A stretch of 64,000 nucleotides of DNA from Gemmatimonadota bacterium (GCA_016719105.1 JADKAQ010000022.1:62001-126000); one strand, 5' to 3'; counted from the stretch's first letter, positions 53,601 through 61,756 are shown. The notes: generated by a model from the letters alone, not told the origin. Numbers and translations are program-made.

Positions 53601-54026
53601 TATTCCTACGCCTGGATTGCGCAGGGGATGGCCGACATGATTGCGGCTGGTGGCTTTGGCGCCATCGGCGCGCACGGGCAGCACAACGGCCTCGGCTCGC
53701 ACTGGGAGGTGTGGATGGCCGCCGCCGCGACCGGGAACATGGGGGCGCTGGAAGTCGCCTCGCTGCACGGCGCACGCTTCATCGGCCGTGAGCGGGACCT
53801 CGGGTCGCTCGAGGTGGGCAAGCTCGCCGACTTCATGATCCTCAACCGCAACCCGCTGGAGAACATCCGCGCCACCACCGACATCCAGTACGTGGTGAAG
53901 GGCGGGGTGGTCTACGACGACGACACGCTCGACGAGCTCTGGCCGCGCGCACGAAAGTACGGGCCGATGTACTGGTTGCAGCCCGATGCGCTGAAGGGGG
54001 GCACCGTGCCGCTGGAGCGGAAGTAG
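50697..54026 (+). CDS. TolB/PD40 propeller fused to amidohydrolase, secreted
   Basis: The protein is 1109 aa from the ATG at 50697, the start of a signal peptide (MRSFARHASLALVATLAA, cleavage near FAQQP). Residues of about 40-690 form a TolB-type propeller with many DGKxxAF/PDGxWLxF repeats (VSPDGQWLVFD, ISPDGKLIAFIS, WSADGREIVLA, VSPDGKWLAFQ). Residues of about 700-1090 are an amidohydrolase domain (GFIDVHAHNYREH, VSLKQYQQP for the bridging Lys, TGFEHPLSYTP, KLADFMILNRNPLENI). Where the catalytic Asp normally sits, the sequence reads GAIGAHGQHNG, so this residue may be altered. Such fusions are typical of Gemmatimonadota and related soil bacteria and probably handle cyclic peptides or amides. 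Confidence 0.9.
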   Translation: MRSFARHASLALVATLAASPSFAQQPATWDVTQPRGTTREIDFTTTEGTWMSVDVSPDGQWLVFDLLGHIYRMPASGGEAVALTQASGIAINTHPRISPDGKLIAFISDRRGQNNLWVMNADGSNPRPIFTDLYVRAVTPAWSADGDYIVVQRSQLPNAGAPGGGGIWMYHKDGGAGVELLPGSKQPASWPSLSRDGKYLYFQVTNQGSQLAGYGGRGDFLSGSAQVRRMEIRTGDISAVSYGEQQQQVQASSGGMGAPEVSPDGKWLAFVRRIPDGTISWKGHTFGPRSALWLRNLETGHERLVMDPVEQDIFEGGKVLRPFPGYSWSRDGKAIYLTQGGKLRRLDVASGVVTTIPFTARVKRTISQLANFQVQDTSASFPVRFTRWASASPDGKRLAFQAVGRVWVMDLPQGTPKRVTTDAFTPFEYAPAWSPDGQWLAFTSWDDTVSAHLWKVRAAGGTPERLTREAGEYIHPSWSADGREIVLARGAGESRHGRGVVWNQYWDVVRVSSAGVASGGEAQFVTRVTNNGDASAGSAFNSIRNQIVRPAYGPDGRIFYLQLFSTGPSTESTLYSVRPDGSDRRAHVSFPLADEAMVSPDGKWLAFQESDNVWVTPFVAGGSGGTPIRIDRNRPKLPATRLTSTGGLFPTWRNDSTLDYGSADRFFSYRPASKRADTTRIALNIPKDVPAGTVAFTNARLVTLNKRAVVNGTLVVRGNRIACVGRCSVPAGARVFNASGKTIIPGFIDVHAHNYREHRGIIPQHNYEGSIFLSYGITSTMDPSMWSQNLFPTAEMVEAGTIVGSRVFTTGDPLYAGDGSRQENFATPELAEAGIVKLKQWGAVSLKQYQQPRRDQRQWVMEAARKHQIQVTSENGDLEYTLGMIMDGHTGFEHPLSYTPLYSDVTTFFGKAQATYSPTFMVGGPGPWNEEYWYQESETWKDAKTRRWMPWVQYIPQGRRVMKRPATDYSYAWIAQGMADMIAAGGFGAIGAHGQHNGLGSHWEVWMAAAATGNMGALEVASLHGARFIGRERDLGSLEVGKLADFMILNRNPLENIRATTDIQYVVKGGVVYDDDTLDELWPRARKYGPMYWLQPDALKGGTVPLERK

Positions 54027-54223
54027 CGAGCCGCGGGCGAGCGATTCGGACAGCTGCACGCGGACGTCGACGTCCGTGGCAGAGGCCGCTGCACGGTGGC
54101 GCCGTCGTCTCGGGGAGGGGGCGCCATCACCGCGCGCTGGTGGACGAAGCGCTCGCCAACGGTAGATTCGCTCCGCATGCAGGGGCTGTCGCCGACAGGG
54201 TGGACTGCAACCATCGGACTCAC

Positions 54224-57200
54224 ATGGTGCGCAGCGGGTGGTGGGCTTGGGCAGTTGCAGGTGCGCTTCTCGCGACCGCGGGACACGCGGTCCCGGCGCA
54301 GCAACGTCTCCCGGCGGAAGGAGGGGAGACCGTGTCGCTGGGGCAGCCGGGGCACTGGTCGTGGACCTTTGGCGTGTCGACGGGGATCGGGCGCCGCGAT
54401 GGTTACGGCTCCGGCCTCGCCGAGGGACGCGCCGGCGTGTACCACGAACTGCTCAATCCGGTGCTCGGCGCCGGCGGGTTGCAGCTCGAGGCGTACGACG
54501 GGGCCTTCGACACCATCCACAACGGCGGCCTTCGCCTTCGCTTCGTCTCCCCCATCACCGGCATCGCGTTAGGCGTCGACTACAACGCGACGGGGAACCG
54601 GCTCCGCCCGATCTTCACGTACGTTCACCCCATCCGGCGCGGGGGGTTGAATCACGACGCCAGTGTGGTGCGGTTCGACGTCATCACCGGCCCCACGCGC
54701 GCGCTCATGATCGGCGTGGAGAAGCCGGTCTTTCGCCGCATCCCGCTCGGCTCCAATCGTCCCACGCGTGACCGGGTGCGCCTCAAGGCGCGCCGTCCCC
54801 CCAGCGCCCCGCTGCCGAACGCCCCGAGCGAAATCGCCGCACTGCTTGTCACCGCGCGCGATGCCTCACTGGCCATCGGCCGACTGACGGTGCCGTGGCT
54901 CGACCACCGCGGCGGTGGTGGCGCGGAGAGCGAAGGGGCGATCCTCGCGCGGCTCGATACGCTCAAGCGCTTCATCGCCGGAACCCAGGCGGGCGCGAAC
55001 GCCGGTCCCGCGCGCACGGTCGACGGCGAATCGCAGCGCCTGCACCAGGCGCTCGACCGCGCCTTCACCCTGGCCCTCACCCCGGGGGATTCGTCCAACC
55101 CGGGGGCGTCGCCGCTCGGACGTACCGTGGGCGACGAGGCGCGTTCGATCATGCTGCGCGAGGTCCTCCTCCCATACGACCGCCTTCTCGGGCAGATCAA
55201 GGAGGAAGACACCACGCGCCAGTTCGCCGTCCTCGCACGCGGCAACTTCCTGCGCTGGTTGCTGGTGGGGGCCAAGGTCTCGCGCCCGCAGGCCGAAGCG
55301 GCGCTCGCCGTCTTCACCGAATACCTGGAGCTGGCCGAACTGGTGCGACAGGGCGCGCGGCGCGACTGGCGCGAGTCGCGGTTCGTCTGGTTGCCGTTGC
55401 AGCTGGCGCTCCTCCCCGGGCAGTACGACAGCCAGGCCGAGCTCGACGCCCTCGTGGCCGAGGCCAGCAACGAGCAGTTCACCGAAGGGAACTCCGCCTC
55501 GTACATCATCAACGAGGAGTTCCAGTGGCAGCTCAACCGTACCATCCGCGAGGCGAAGGACTATCACGTCCTGCTCACGCATGACTTCCGCGGCTTCGAT
55601 GCGAAGGGCGATCCCGACCAGATGAGCTACGCGCACGTGCTGCGCTCGTACTTCGCGGCGCTCACGGCGCGCGTGAAGGCGTACGACAGCACGGGGCGCT
55701 TCCCGGTCTACATGATCCTCATCGACGAATGGTTCTACGACGTGAACCGTGCGCGGTTGTGGATGGACCTGCTCGAGGATCCCACCCGGCACGACGTGCA
55801 CCTGCCGAGGCTCTTTGCGGCGTGGGAAGACTCGTTGCGGCTGGCGCAGGACTCGTTGCGGGCCGCCATCGACGCCTCGGCACTGCTCACGGTGCAACGC
55901 CGGCAGTACGGGGAAGGGTGGCTGCGCAACCTGGTGAAGGTCCACGTCAACGTCACCAACTCGGCCGACCCGAGCTACTGGAGCTGGCGCGTGGCGTCGT
56001 ACTTCCCCATGCCCGATGCGTGGATGCGCGACCACCGGAAGATCGTCTTCTACGACATCTCCGAGGAGGATCCCTACCGGGGCGAGGCGATCTTCACCGG
56101 CGCCGGCGTGGGGGAGCACTACGCCAACCTGTCGTGGGAGGATCGCTCGCTCCTCGTGCGCGGCCCCGCGGTGCTGGGCCTCAAGGCGGCGGCGCGCGAG
56201 ATCCTGCTCAAGCAGGGGATCTCGAACGGCCGCATCACGGCGGTGCTGCAACCCAGGCCGCGCGCCCCCGACTACGACGCGCGCGTCGCGCAGTCCGCCA
56301 GCAGCAACCCGCGTTCGCTGCGCGCCATGCAGCTGCACAACGGCACGGGCTTCGACGCCAAGCACGTCAACGTCGCCAAGGCGGTGCTCTACACGCTCAT
56401 GCCCGCGGGGTCGGTCATCAAGATCCCCGACTCGCTCTGGAACGGGACCTTCTGGGGCTCGGCGCTGCTGGGGTGTGCGCTGCGTGGCGTGCGCGTCCTG
56501 GTCATCGCCCCCGCGCTCGCCAGCGCCCCCGCCCGCGCCTTCGGCTCGATGGTGCGTTCGCGCGAGATGCTCTGGCGCCTGTCGAGCGCCGCGAATGCCC
56601 TCGCCCCGGAAATCGCCGCCCAGGGGGGGATGCTCAAGGTCGGCCTCTTCTCGTCCACCGTGCGCGTGACCGACATCGCCGGCAAGGCCAAGGCGGTGAA
56701 GGAGACGATGGCGGCCAACCCATGGTTGCGCGAGCTGTTCGGCTTTGCTCCCGAGGTCTACCCCGAGCTCGAACGCATTGCCACCACGCTGAGCATTGCC
56801 GCGCCGGCGCGCGACAGCACGAACGACTTCGAGTCGAACGGCTACTCGCTCTTGCACCTCAAGGCCAACTTCTTCGCCTCGCGCGAGGCGTGGCGCTTCA
56901 TGTCGCGCCCGGAGTGGGCCGCCATGATGACCGAGTTTGCCCGGCTGCGGCAGGCGCAGGTGCAACGACGCCCGGCCGCCGTCAGCGCCCTCGCGGCAGA
57001 AGCCCAGGCCCAGGGCGACATCGGCGGTGAGGCGCTGCAACGATGGTACGACGAGCTGGCGCTGCCGGACAAGGAACGTGTCGTCTTCTTCACCTTCGTC
57101 GGCTCCGCCAACCAGAACGACCGCAGCCTCACGCTCGACGGCGAGGACGCGCTCCTCATTTCGCGCTGGCCCAGCGTGATCGCGTACCTCGACTTCCTCA

Positions 57201-57313
57201 CGCTGGTGGGGCAAAGCATCTGGATCGACGACCCGCGGGAGATCGAAGCGCACCTGCCGCGGCAGGGGGCGATGAAGCGGGCGCTGTCGCACTGGTTCAA
57301 GCTGGTGTTCTAG
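54224..57313 (+). CDS. Large secreted phospholipase D-like protein
   Basis: The protein is 1029 aa from the ATG at 54224, where a signal peptide starts (MVRSGWWAWAVAGALLATAG). Residues of about 40-180 look like a beta-barrel or porin-like domain (WTFGVSTGIGRRDGYGSGLAEGRAGVYHEL). The central and C-terminal parts show the PLD superfamily plan: HRKIVFYD (His604, Lys606, Asp611; HxK-x4-D) followed by FTGAGVGEHYANLSWEDRSLLVRGPAV, and a second half with HLKANFFA (His878, Lys880, Asp missing) followed by FVGSANQNDRSLTLDGEDALLISRW (about 957-981), the usual GSaN...E block. Size and N-terminal domain are unusual for PLD enzymes. Activity on phospholipid, or another phosphodiester, is inferred. Confidence 0.8.
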   Translation: MVRSGWWAWAVAGALLATAGHAVPAQQRLPAEGGETVSLGQPGHWSWTFGVSTGIGRRDGYGSGLAEGRAGVYHELLNPVLGAGGLQLEAYDGAFDTIHNGGLRLRFVSPITGIALGVDYNATGNRLRPIFTYVHPIRRGGLNHDASVVRFDVITGPTRALMIGVEKPVFRRIPLGSNRPTRDRVRLKARRPPSAPLPNAPSEIAALLVTARDASLAIGRLTVPWLDHRGGGGAESEGAILARLDTLKRFIAGTQAGANAGPARTVDGESQRLHQALDRAFTLALTPGDSSNPGASPLGRTVGDEARSIMLREVLLPYDRLLGQIKEEDTTRQFAVLARGNFLRWLLVGAKVSRPQAEAALAVFTEYLELAELVRQGARRDWRESRFVWLPLQLALLPGQYDSQAELDALVAEASNEQFTEGNSASYIINEEFQWQLNRTIREAKDYHVLLTHDFRGFDAKGDPDQMSYAHVLRSYFAALTARVKAYDSTGRFPVYMILIDEWFYDVNRARLWMDLLEDPTRHDVHLPRLFAAWEDSLRLAQDSLRAAIDASALLTVQRRQYGEGWLRNLVKVHVNVTNSADPSYWSWRVASYFPMPDAWMRDHRKIVFYDISEEDPYRGEAIFTGAGVGEHYANLSWEDRSLLVRGPAVLGLKAAAREILLKQGISNGRITAVLQPRPRAPDYDARVAQSASSNPRSLRAMQLHNGTGFDAKHVNVAKAVLYTLMPAGSVIKIPDSLWNGTFWGSALLGCALRGVRVLVIAPALASAPARAFGSMVRSREMLWRLSSAANALAPEIAAQGGMLKVGLFSSTVRVTDIAGKAKAVKETMAANPWLRELFGFAPEVYPELERIATTLSIAAPARDSTNDFESNGYSLLHLKANFFASREAWRFMSRPEWAAMMTEFARLRQAQVQRRPAAVSALAAEAQAQGDIGGEALQRWYDELALPDKERVVFFTFVGSANQNDRSLTLDGEDALLISRWPSVIAYLDFLTLVGQSIWIDDPREIEAHLPRQGAMKRALSHWFKLVF

Positions 57314-57437
57314 CCGCCGCCGCCGCACATACGGTCGCACGTACGGTCGCCGACCCGGTGTCGACCGGGGGCGCCCTCGCGCCCTCCAACTCCGCGCGTA
57401 CATTCTCGCCACCTCCCTCCCCACCCTCGTCCGCACC

Positions 57438-59153
57438 ATGCGCACCCTTCGCCTCGCTTCCACCGCCCTGGCCCTGGTCGCCTCCTCCGCCTGCGCCCCG
57501 CGCGCCAGCGTGGAGAGCGCACCCAGCGCCTCGGGCGCCGCTTACGACGTCGTCATCGAGAACGGCCGAGTCATCGATGGAACCGGCTCCGCCTGGTTCT
57601 ACGGCGACGTCGCCCTCCGCGGTGACCGCATCGCCGCCATCGCTCCGCGCGGTGCGTTCCGCACCGCCCGCGCGGGCCAACGTGTCGACGCCACGGGACA
57701 CGTCGTGTCTCCGGGCTTCATCGACATCCAGGCGCATTCCATCGGGCACTACATGCTGGGCGATGGCAAGGCGATCTCGATGGTGACGCAGGGGATCACC
57801 ACCGCCATCCACGGCGAAGGATCGTCGTTAGGTCCCATGAACGACAAGCTGCTGGCCGCCGAGGGCGATACGGCGGTTCGTCGGGTCCTGTCGCAGTTCG
57901 TGGGGCCGCACGGCTTCGCCAAGTGGCTGGAATACATGGTGGGGCGTGGCGCGTCGCAGAACGTCGGGTCGTTCCTGGGCGATGGCACGGTACGCGTGTA
58001 CGCCAAGGGGACCGAGGCGGGGCCGCTCACCGTGGTCGAGCGCGACAGCATGAAGGCGATGGTTGCCCGCTCGATGGAAGACGGCGCCTTCGGCATCGCC
58101 AGCGCCCTGATCTACCCGCCCAACACCTACGCCAGCACCGAGGAGCTCATCGAGGCGTCCAAGGCGATGGCCCCCTACGGCGGCGTCTACATCACGCACA
58201 TGCGCAGCGAGGGGGACAAGTTCCTCGAGGCGATCGACGAGGCACTGCGCATCGGGCGCGAGGGAGGGGTCCCGGTTGAGATCTACCACCTCAAGGCGAG
58301 CGGCCCGCGCAACTGGCCCAAGATGCCCCTGGCGATCGCCAAGATCGATTCGGCGCGCGCCGCCGGGCAGGACGTGCAGGCCGACATGTACCTCTATCCG
58401 GCGGGGGGGAACTCCTTCGCTGCCTGCATCCCGCCCAAGTACGCCGCCGGCGGGCGCCTGCTCGAGAACCTCGGCAATGCCTCGCTGCGCGCCACCATCG
58501 TCGCCGAGCTGCACGCCCGGGACGCGGGCTACGAGAACCTGTGCGAGATCGCCGGCCCCGAGAACGTGATGGTCGTCGGCTTCACCAGGCCCGAGCTCAA
58601 GAAGTTCGAGGGGAAGCGACTGAACGAGATCGCCTCGGCGTTAGGCAAGGACTGGGCGGAGGCGATGATCGACCTCAACGTCGCGGAGAAGGCAGGGCTG
58701 GGCGAGATCCTCTTCCTCATGAGCGAGGAGAACATCCGCCTGCAGCTCAAGCAGCCGTGGATGAAGTTCGGGACCGACGCCGGCTCCGAGGACCCGGCCA
58801 CCGCGCAGGGGATGACCCACCCGCGCACGTACGGCAACTTCCCGCGCCTCTTCGGGCGCTACGTGCGCGAGCAGAAGGTGATCCCGCTCGAGGATGCGGT
58901 GCGCAAGGCGTCGTCGGCCGTGGCCACGCGCCTCAACATCAGCGACCGTGGCGTGCTCAAGGCGGGGCTCAAGGCCGACGTCATCGTCTTCGACCCCAAC
59001 ACCATCATCGACAACGCCACCTTCGAGAAGCCGCACCAGCTCTCGACGGGGGTGCGTGACATGTTCGTGAACGGCGTGGCGGTGCTGCGCAACGGGCAGC
59101 ACACGGGGGCCAAGCCGGGGGTCGTGGTACGTGGGCCGGGGTATCGGCGTTAG
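57438..59153 (+). CDS. D-aminoacylase-like amidohydrolase, lipoprotein
   Basis: The protein is 571 aa with lipobox (LALVASSAC). It follows the N-acyl-D-amino-acid deacylase layout: VVIENGRVIDGTG, RIAAIAP, GHVVSPGFIDIQAHSIGHY, YITHMRSEGDKFLEAIDEAL, VPVEIYHLKASGPRNW, MKFGTDAGSE and ADVIVFDPNTIID at the end. The usual DxHxH metal motif reads DIQAH here, with Gln in place of the first His. This is either a subfamily feature or a change in metal use. The enzyme would release D-amino acids from N-acyl forms, for example from cell-wall or peptide-antibiotic fragments. It ends with CGT TAG inside a CGTTAGG motif. Confidence 0.88.
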   Translation: MRTLRLASTALALVASSACAPRASVESAPSASGAAYDVVIENGRVIDGTGSAWFYGDVALRGDRIAAIAPRGAFRTARAGQRVDATGHVVSPGFIDIQAHSIGHYMLGDGKAISMVTQGITTAIHGEGSSLGPMNDKLLAAEGDTAVRRVLSQFVGPHGFAKWLEYMVGRGASQNVGSFLGDGTVRVYAKGTEAGPLTVVERDSMKAMVARSMEDGAFGIASALIYPPNTYASTEELIEASKAMAPYGGVYITHMRSEGDKFLEAIDEALRIGREGGVPVEIYHLKASGPRNWPKMPLAIAKIDSARAAGQDVQADMYLYPAGGNSFAACIPPKYAAGGRLLENLGNASLRATIVAELHARDAGYENLCEIAGPENVMVVGFTRPELKKFEGKRLNEIASALGKDWAEAMIDLNVAEKAGLGEILFLMSEENIRLQLKQPWMKFGTDAGSEDPATAQGMTHPRTYGNFPRLFGRYVREQKVIPLEDAVRKASSAVATRLNISDRGVLKAGLKADVIVFDPNTIIDNATFEKPHQLSTGVRDMFVNGVAVLRNGQHTGAKPGVVVRGPGYRR

Positions 59154-59189
59154 GCGCAGTTCTCGGCGGCGCAGGAACAGCAGAAGCCG

Positions 59190-59270
59190 GACACGGAGGT
59201 TCACGGGGGTTTCACGGAGGGCACGGAGGAAACCACAACACCCCTGTTCTCCTCCGTGAACCTCCGTGTC
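59190..59270. repeat. Dispersed palindromic repeat (copy 2)
   Basis: A left arm beginning GACACGGAGGTTCACGG (59190-59206) faces a right arm CCTCCGTGAACCTCCGTGTC (59251-59270), the same 20-mer as in the copy at 50504-50597. The shared sequence continues for several bases (GCTTTC) beyond the 20-mer. The element sits in the spacer between two convergent genes, just before a terminator. Confidence 0.8.
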
Positions 59271-59301
59271 ACGCTTTCCAAGGACCCACCCGGCATGAAC
59301 G

Positions 59302-59336
59302 ACAAGAACCCCGGCCTCATCAGCCGGGGTTCTTGT
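59302..59336. terminator. Strong bidirectional terminator
   Basis: ACAAGAACCCCGGC (59302-59315) pairs perfectly with GCCGGGGTTCTTGT (59323-59336), giving a 14-bp stem with a 7-nt loop. T-rich sequence follows on the + strand (TGTTCG) and on the - strand (CGTTCAT after TTGT). It separates the convergent D-aminoacylase (+) and DUF4397 (-) genes. Confidence 0.85.
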
Positions 59337-59360
59337 TGTTCGTACCTCACGCGCCAACGA

Positions 59361-60131
59361 TCAGCGATTCGTCGTGTTGTCCAGGAACGGCCGGTTGGTC
59401 GCCGTGGTCGACGTGATGGTGATGTCGCCACGCGCGCCGATCGTGTACACACGCCCCGCGGAGAACGAGACCGCGGTGCGCGTGATGACGTTCGCCGTCC
59501 CGCCGGTGTAGCGCGCGTTCAGGTCGTACGTCCCGTTCGGCAGGGTGACGAACGCTCCTCCCGCCTTGTACGCCACGGCCGCGCCCACCGGCACTTCGGT
59601 ACCGGTCAGCGTGTTCTTGGCGTACAGCGTCAGCGGGTTCGCGTTGGAGATCGCGTTGACGAACCGCACCGTCGCCTGCGAGAAGTCGATGGTCGCCGGG
59701 AAGTTGTCCTCGACGACGAACCCCTCGACCGTCTTGGTCGTGGTGTTGTAGAAGCCACTCAGGTACAGCGAGTAGGCCTTCCCATCCGCGATGGTCGCAT
59801 TGACGCTGGCGATCGCCAGGTCCTTGTCGACCGTGGCGGCGATCTTCCCGCTCAACGTGTACGGGCCCGGGGCGATGGCAGAGTACAGGCCCCCGGATCC
59901 CACGCCACCGTACACGACGCCGGTCGTCGACTCCACGCCGGTCGCCGAGGTGGTGGCCGTCATCTTGGTGGTGTTGGCGTAGAAGTTCACGCCCGGCGCA
60001 TTCACCCCGAAGTGGAAGAACTTGATGCGCGACGTGGGGAGCGGTCCGGTGATCTCCTGGACGGCGTTCTTGTCACAGGAGGCGAGGACCACTGCGCACA
60101 GCAGCGCCACTAACGCTCGATATCGGTTCAT
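59361..60131 (-). CDS. DUF4397-domain lipoprotein
   Basis: The protein is 256 aa with a lipoprotein signal (MNRYRALVALLCAVVLASC). The mature part has two DUF4397 repeats of beta-sandwich type: RIKFFHFGVNAPGVNFYANTTK ... YSAIAPGPYTLSGKIAAT, then ATVRFVNAISNANPLTLYAKNTL ... FVTLPNGTYDLNARYTG. Such proteins are cell-surface accessories encoded beside SusC/D operons, thought to bind polymers or stabilise the complex. Only 6 bp separate its start from the SusD stop, so it is the third gene of that operon. Confidence 0.9.
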   Translation of the reverse strand: MNRYRALVALLCAVVLASCDKNAVQEITGPLPTSRIKFFHFGVNAPGVNFYANTTKMTATTSATGVESTTGVVYGGVGSGGLYSAIAPGPYTLSGKIAATVDKDLAIASVNATIADGKAYSLYLSGFYNTTTKTVEGFVVEDNFPATIDFSQATVRFVNAISNANPLTLYAKNTLTGTEVPVGAAVAYKAGGAFVTLPNGTYDLNARYTGGTANVITRTAVSFSAGRVYTIGARGDITITSTTATNRPFLDNTTNR

Positions 60132-60137
60132 GGCGAT

Positions 60138-61754
60138 TTATGGTTGAGTGATCCAGAGCGGCTTCGTGTGGTAGTCCAGCGCCAGCCCGCCAATGGCCTC
60201 GAGCCCAGCGCGGTTCCACACATACTCCGAGTTGTACCGCGGGCGGATGCGCTGCGCGATCTTGCCGCCGTTGTCCGGATACAGGTTGGTCGGCGGCGTG
60301 AAGCCCGGGTACACCTGCTGCCCGCTGGCCGGATCGATGTCGGTGTAGTTGTAGCGGCGCATGTCCATCCACAACTCGTTATGCCCCCACCCCCACAACG
60401 CGATGTACTTCTGCGTCATGATCTGGGTGAGCGTGAGCCCCGCCGCTGACGTCGGGATGATGCTCGGCGCCGCCAGGTAGGCCGCCTTCTCGGCCGGCGT
60501 GATCTGCGTCGGGGTCTGCCCGTTGTCGTTGTTGCGGGCGTTCACCCAATCGATGTGCGACGACACGCCTTCGCGATACGCCGCCAGGGCGGTCGCCTTG
60601 TCGCCCATCCTGTAGGCGGCTTCGGCCTTGATGAATTGCAGCTGCGCGTACGTCATCACCGCCAGCTTGGCCTTGTCGTCGAAGATGTAGCGCCCCTTCT
60701 GCTGCAGCCCGCCGGTGCCGACGTAGCCGTGGAAGTTCATCGGCTGCTGCGCGGCGGCGAGCGCGCCGAAGCCCACGACGTTGATGTCGAGGCCGCGATA
60801 CACCCCGTCGGGCGCCGGCGCCAGCATGCGGCTCATGCGCGGATCGACCACGCCGCCGGTGTACGTCCCGTTCATCAGGTTCACGACGAACTGCGTCTGG
60901 CGGTAGCCGGTCGTGTTCGTCTGGATGTTGCCGCGCGTGCGCCCCCAGAAGTTGATGTCGTCGTTCTGCGTCCCGGGGTACGTCAGGAGCGGGTCGTCGG
61001 CATTGCTCGCCAGCGACTTGTTGACCGCCGCGATCACCTCGGCCGGCTTGTAGGCCGCCTTGTTGGAATAGTGATTGAGGTTCATCGCCAGCATGCCGTA
61101 CGCCAGCTTGAGCCACTTGGTGCGGTTGCCGTTGTAGATCTTGTCCGTGCGCCCGAGGTACGCTGCGTCGACCGCGCCGTCGTTCTTCTGCAGCAGCTCG
61201 ATCGCCTTGGTGAGCAGGCGCTGGATCTCCTGGTAGGCGAACTCCTGCGAGTCGTAGTTGAAGGTGAACTTCGACTGGTCGATCGCTTCCTTGATGATGA
61301 TCTCGCCGTGCAGGTCGGTCGTCACCTGCCACCCCCAGGCCTTGAGCACGTAGCCCACGCCCAGCAGGTCCCAGCGCTGTTCCGCCTCGGCCTTGTTCAT
61401 CATGTCGATCAGGTTCTGCCCCAGCGTCCAGTACACGTCGCGCCACTGCTGCGCGCCGTTGTCGCTGGACGGGTCGTAGCCCATGCGGTCCCAGGTGGAG
61501 AGCACCGTGACGCCGCTCGAGAGCGACCATTGCTGCGTGTAGCGCCCGACGAAGCGCCCGTCGAGCTGGGGCGAGGTCGTCATCCAGTGCAGCATCGGCG
61601 AGAGGTACAGGTTCGCCGATACCACCTGCGGGGCGTTGGGGTTTTCGTTGACGTCGAGGAAGTCCTTGCAGCCGCTCGACAGCACCAGGAGGGCGGCGAG
61701 CGCGCCGATGCGCGTGCGATGCAGGCGCGTGCGATTCATGAGTGTGCGCGTCAT
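60138..61754 (-). CDS. SusD/RagB-type nutrient-binding lipoprotein
   Basis: The protein is 538 aa. Its N-terminus (MTRTLMNRTRLHRTRIGALAALLVLSSGC, then KDFLDVNENPNAP) is the typical SusD signal, lipobox and opening motif. Helical TPR-like segments fill the rest (YVLKAWGWQVTTDLHGEI, YQEIQRLLTKAIELLQKND, MTYAQLQFIKAEAAYRMGDKATAL). The C-terminus (IALWGWGHNELWMDMRRYNYTDID) matches the conserved SusD end. The SusC receptor gene upstream ends 2 bp before the start, and a DUF4397 gene follows after 6 bp. It is of the long SusD_2 type rather than the short type at 28418-29674. Confidence 0.92.
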   Translation of the reverse strand: MTRTLMNRTRLHRTRIGALAALLVLSSGCKDFLDVNENPNAPQVVSANLYLSPMLHWMTTSPQLDGRFVGRYTQQWSLSSGVTVLSTWDRMGYDPSSDNGAQQWRDVYWTLGQNLIDMMNKAEAEQRWDLLGVGYVLKAWGWQVTTDLHGEIIIKEAIDQSKFTFNYDSQEFAYQEIQRLLTKAIELLQKNDGAVDAAYLGRTDKIYNGNRTKWLKLAYGMLAMNLNHYSNKAAYKPAEVIAAVNKSLASNADDPLLTYPGTQNDDINFWGRTRGNIQTNTTGYRQTQFVVNLMNGTYTGGVVDPRMSRMLAPAPDGVYRGLDINVVGFGALAAAQQPMNFHGYVGTGGLQQKGRYIFDDKAKLAVMTYAQLQFIKAEAAYRMGDKATALAAYREGVSSHIDWVNARNNDNGQTPTQITPAEKAAYLAAPSIIPTSAAGLTLTQIMTQKYIALWGWGHNELWMDMRRYNYTDIDPASGQQVYPGFTPPTNLYPDNGGKIAQRIRPRYNSEYVWNRAGLEAIGGLALDYHTKPLWITQP

Positions 61755-61756
61755 GG

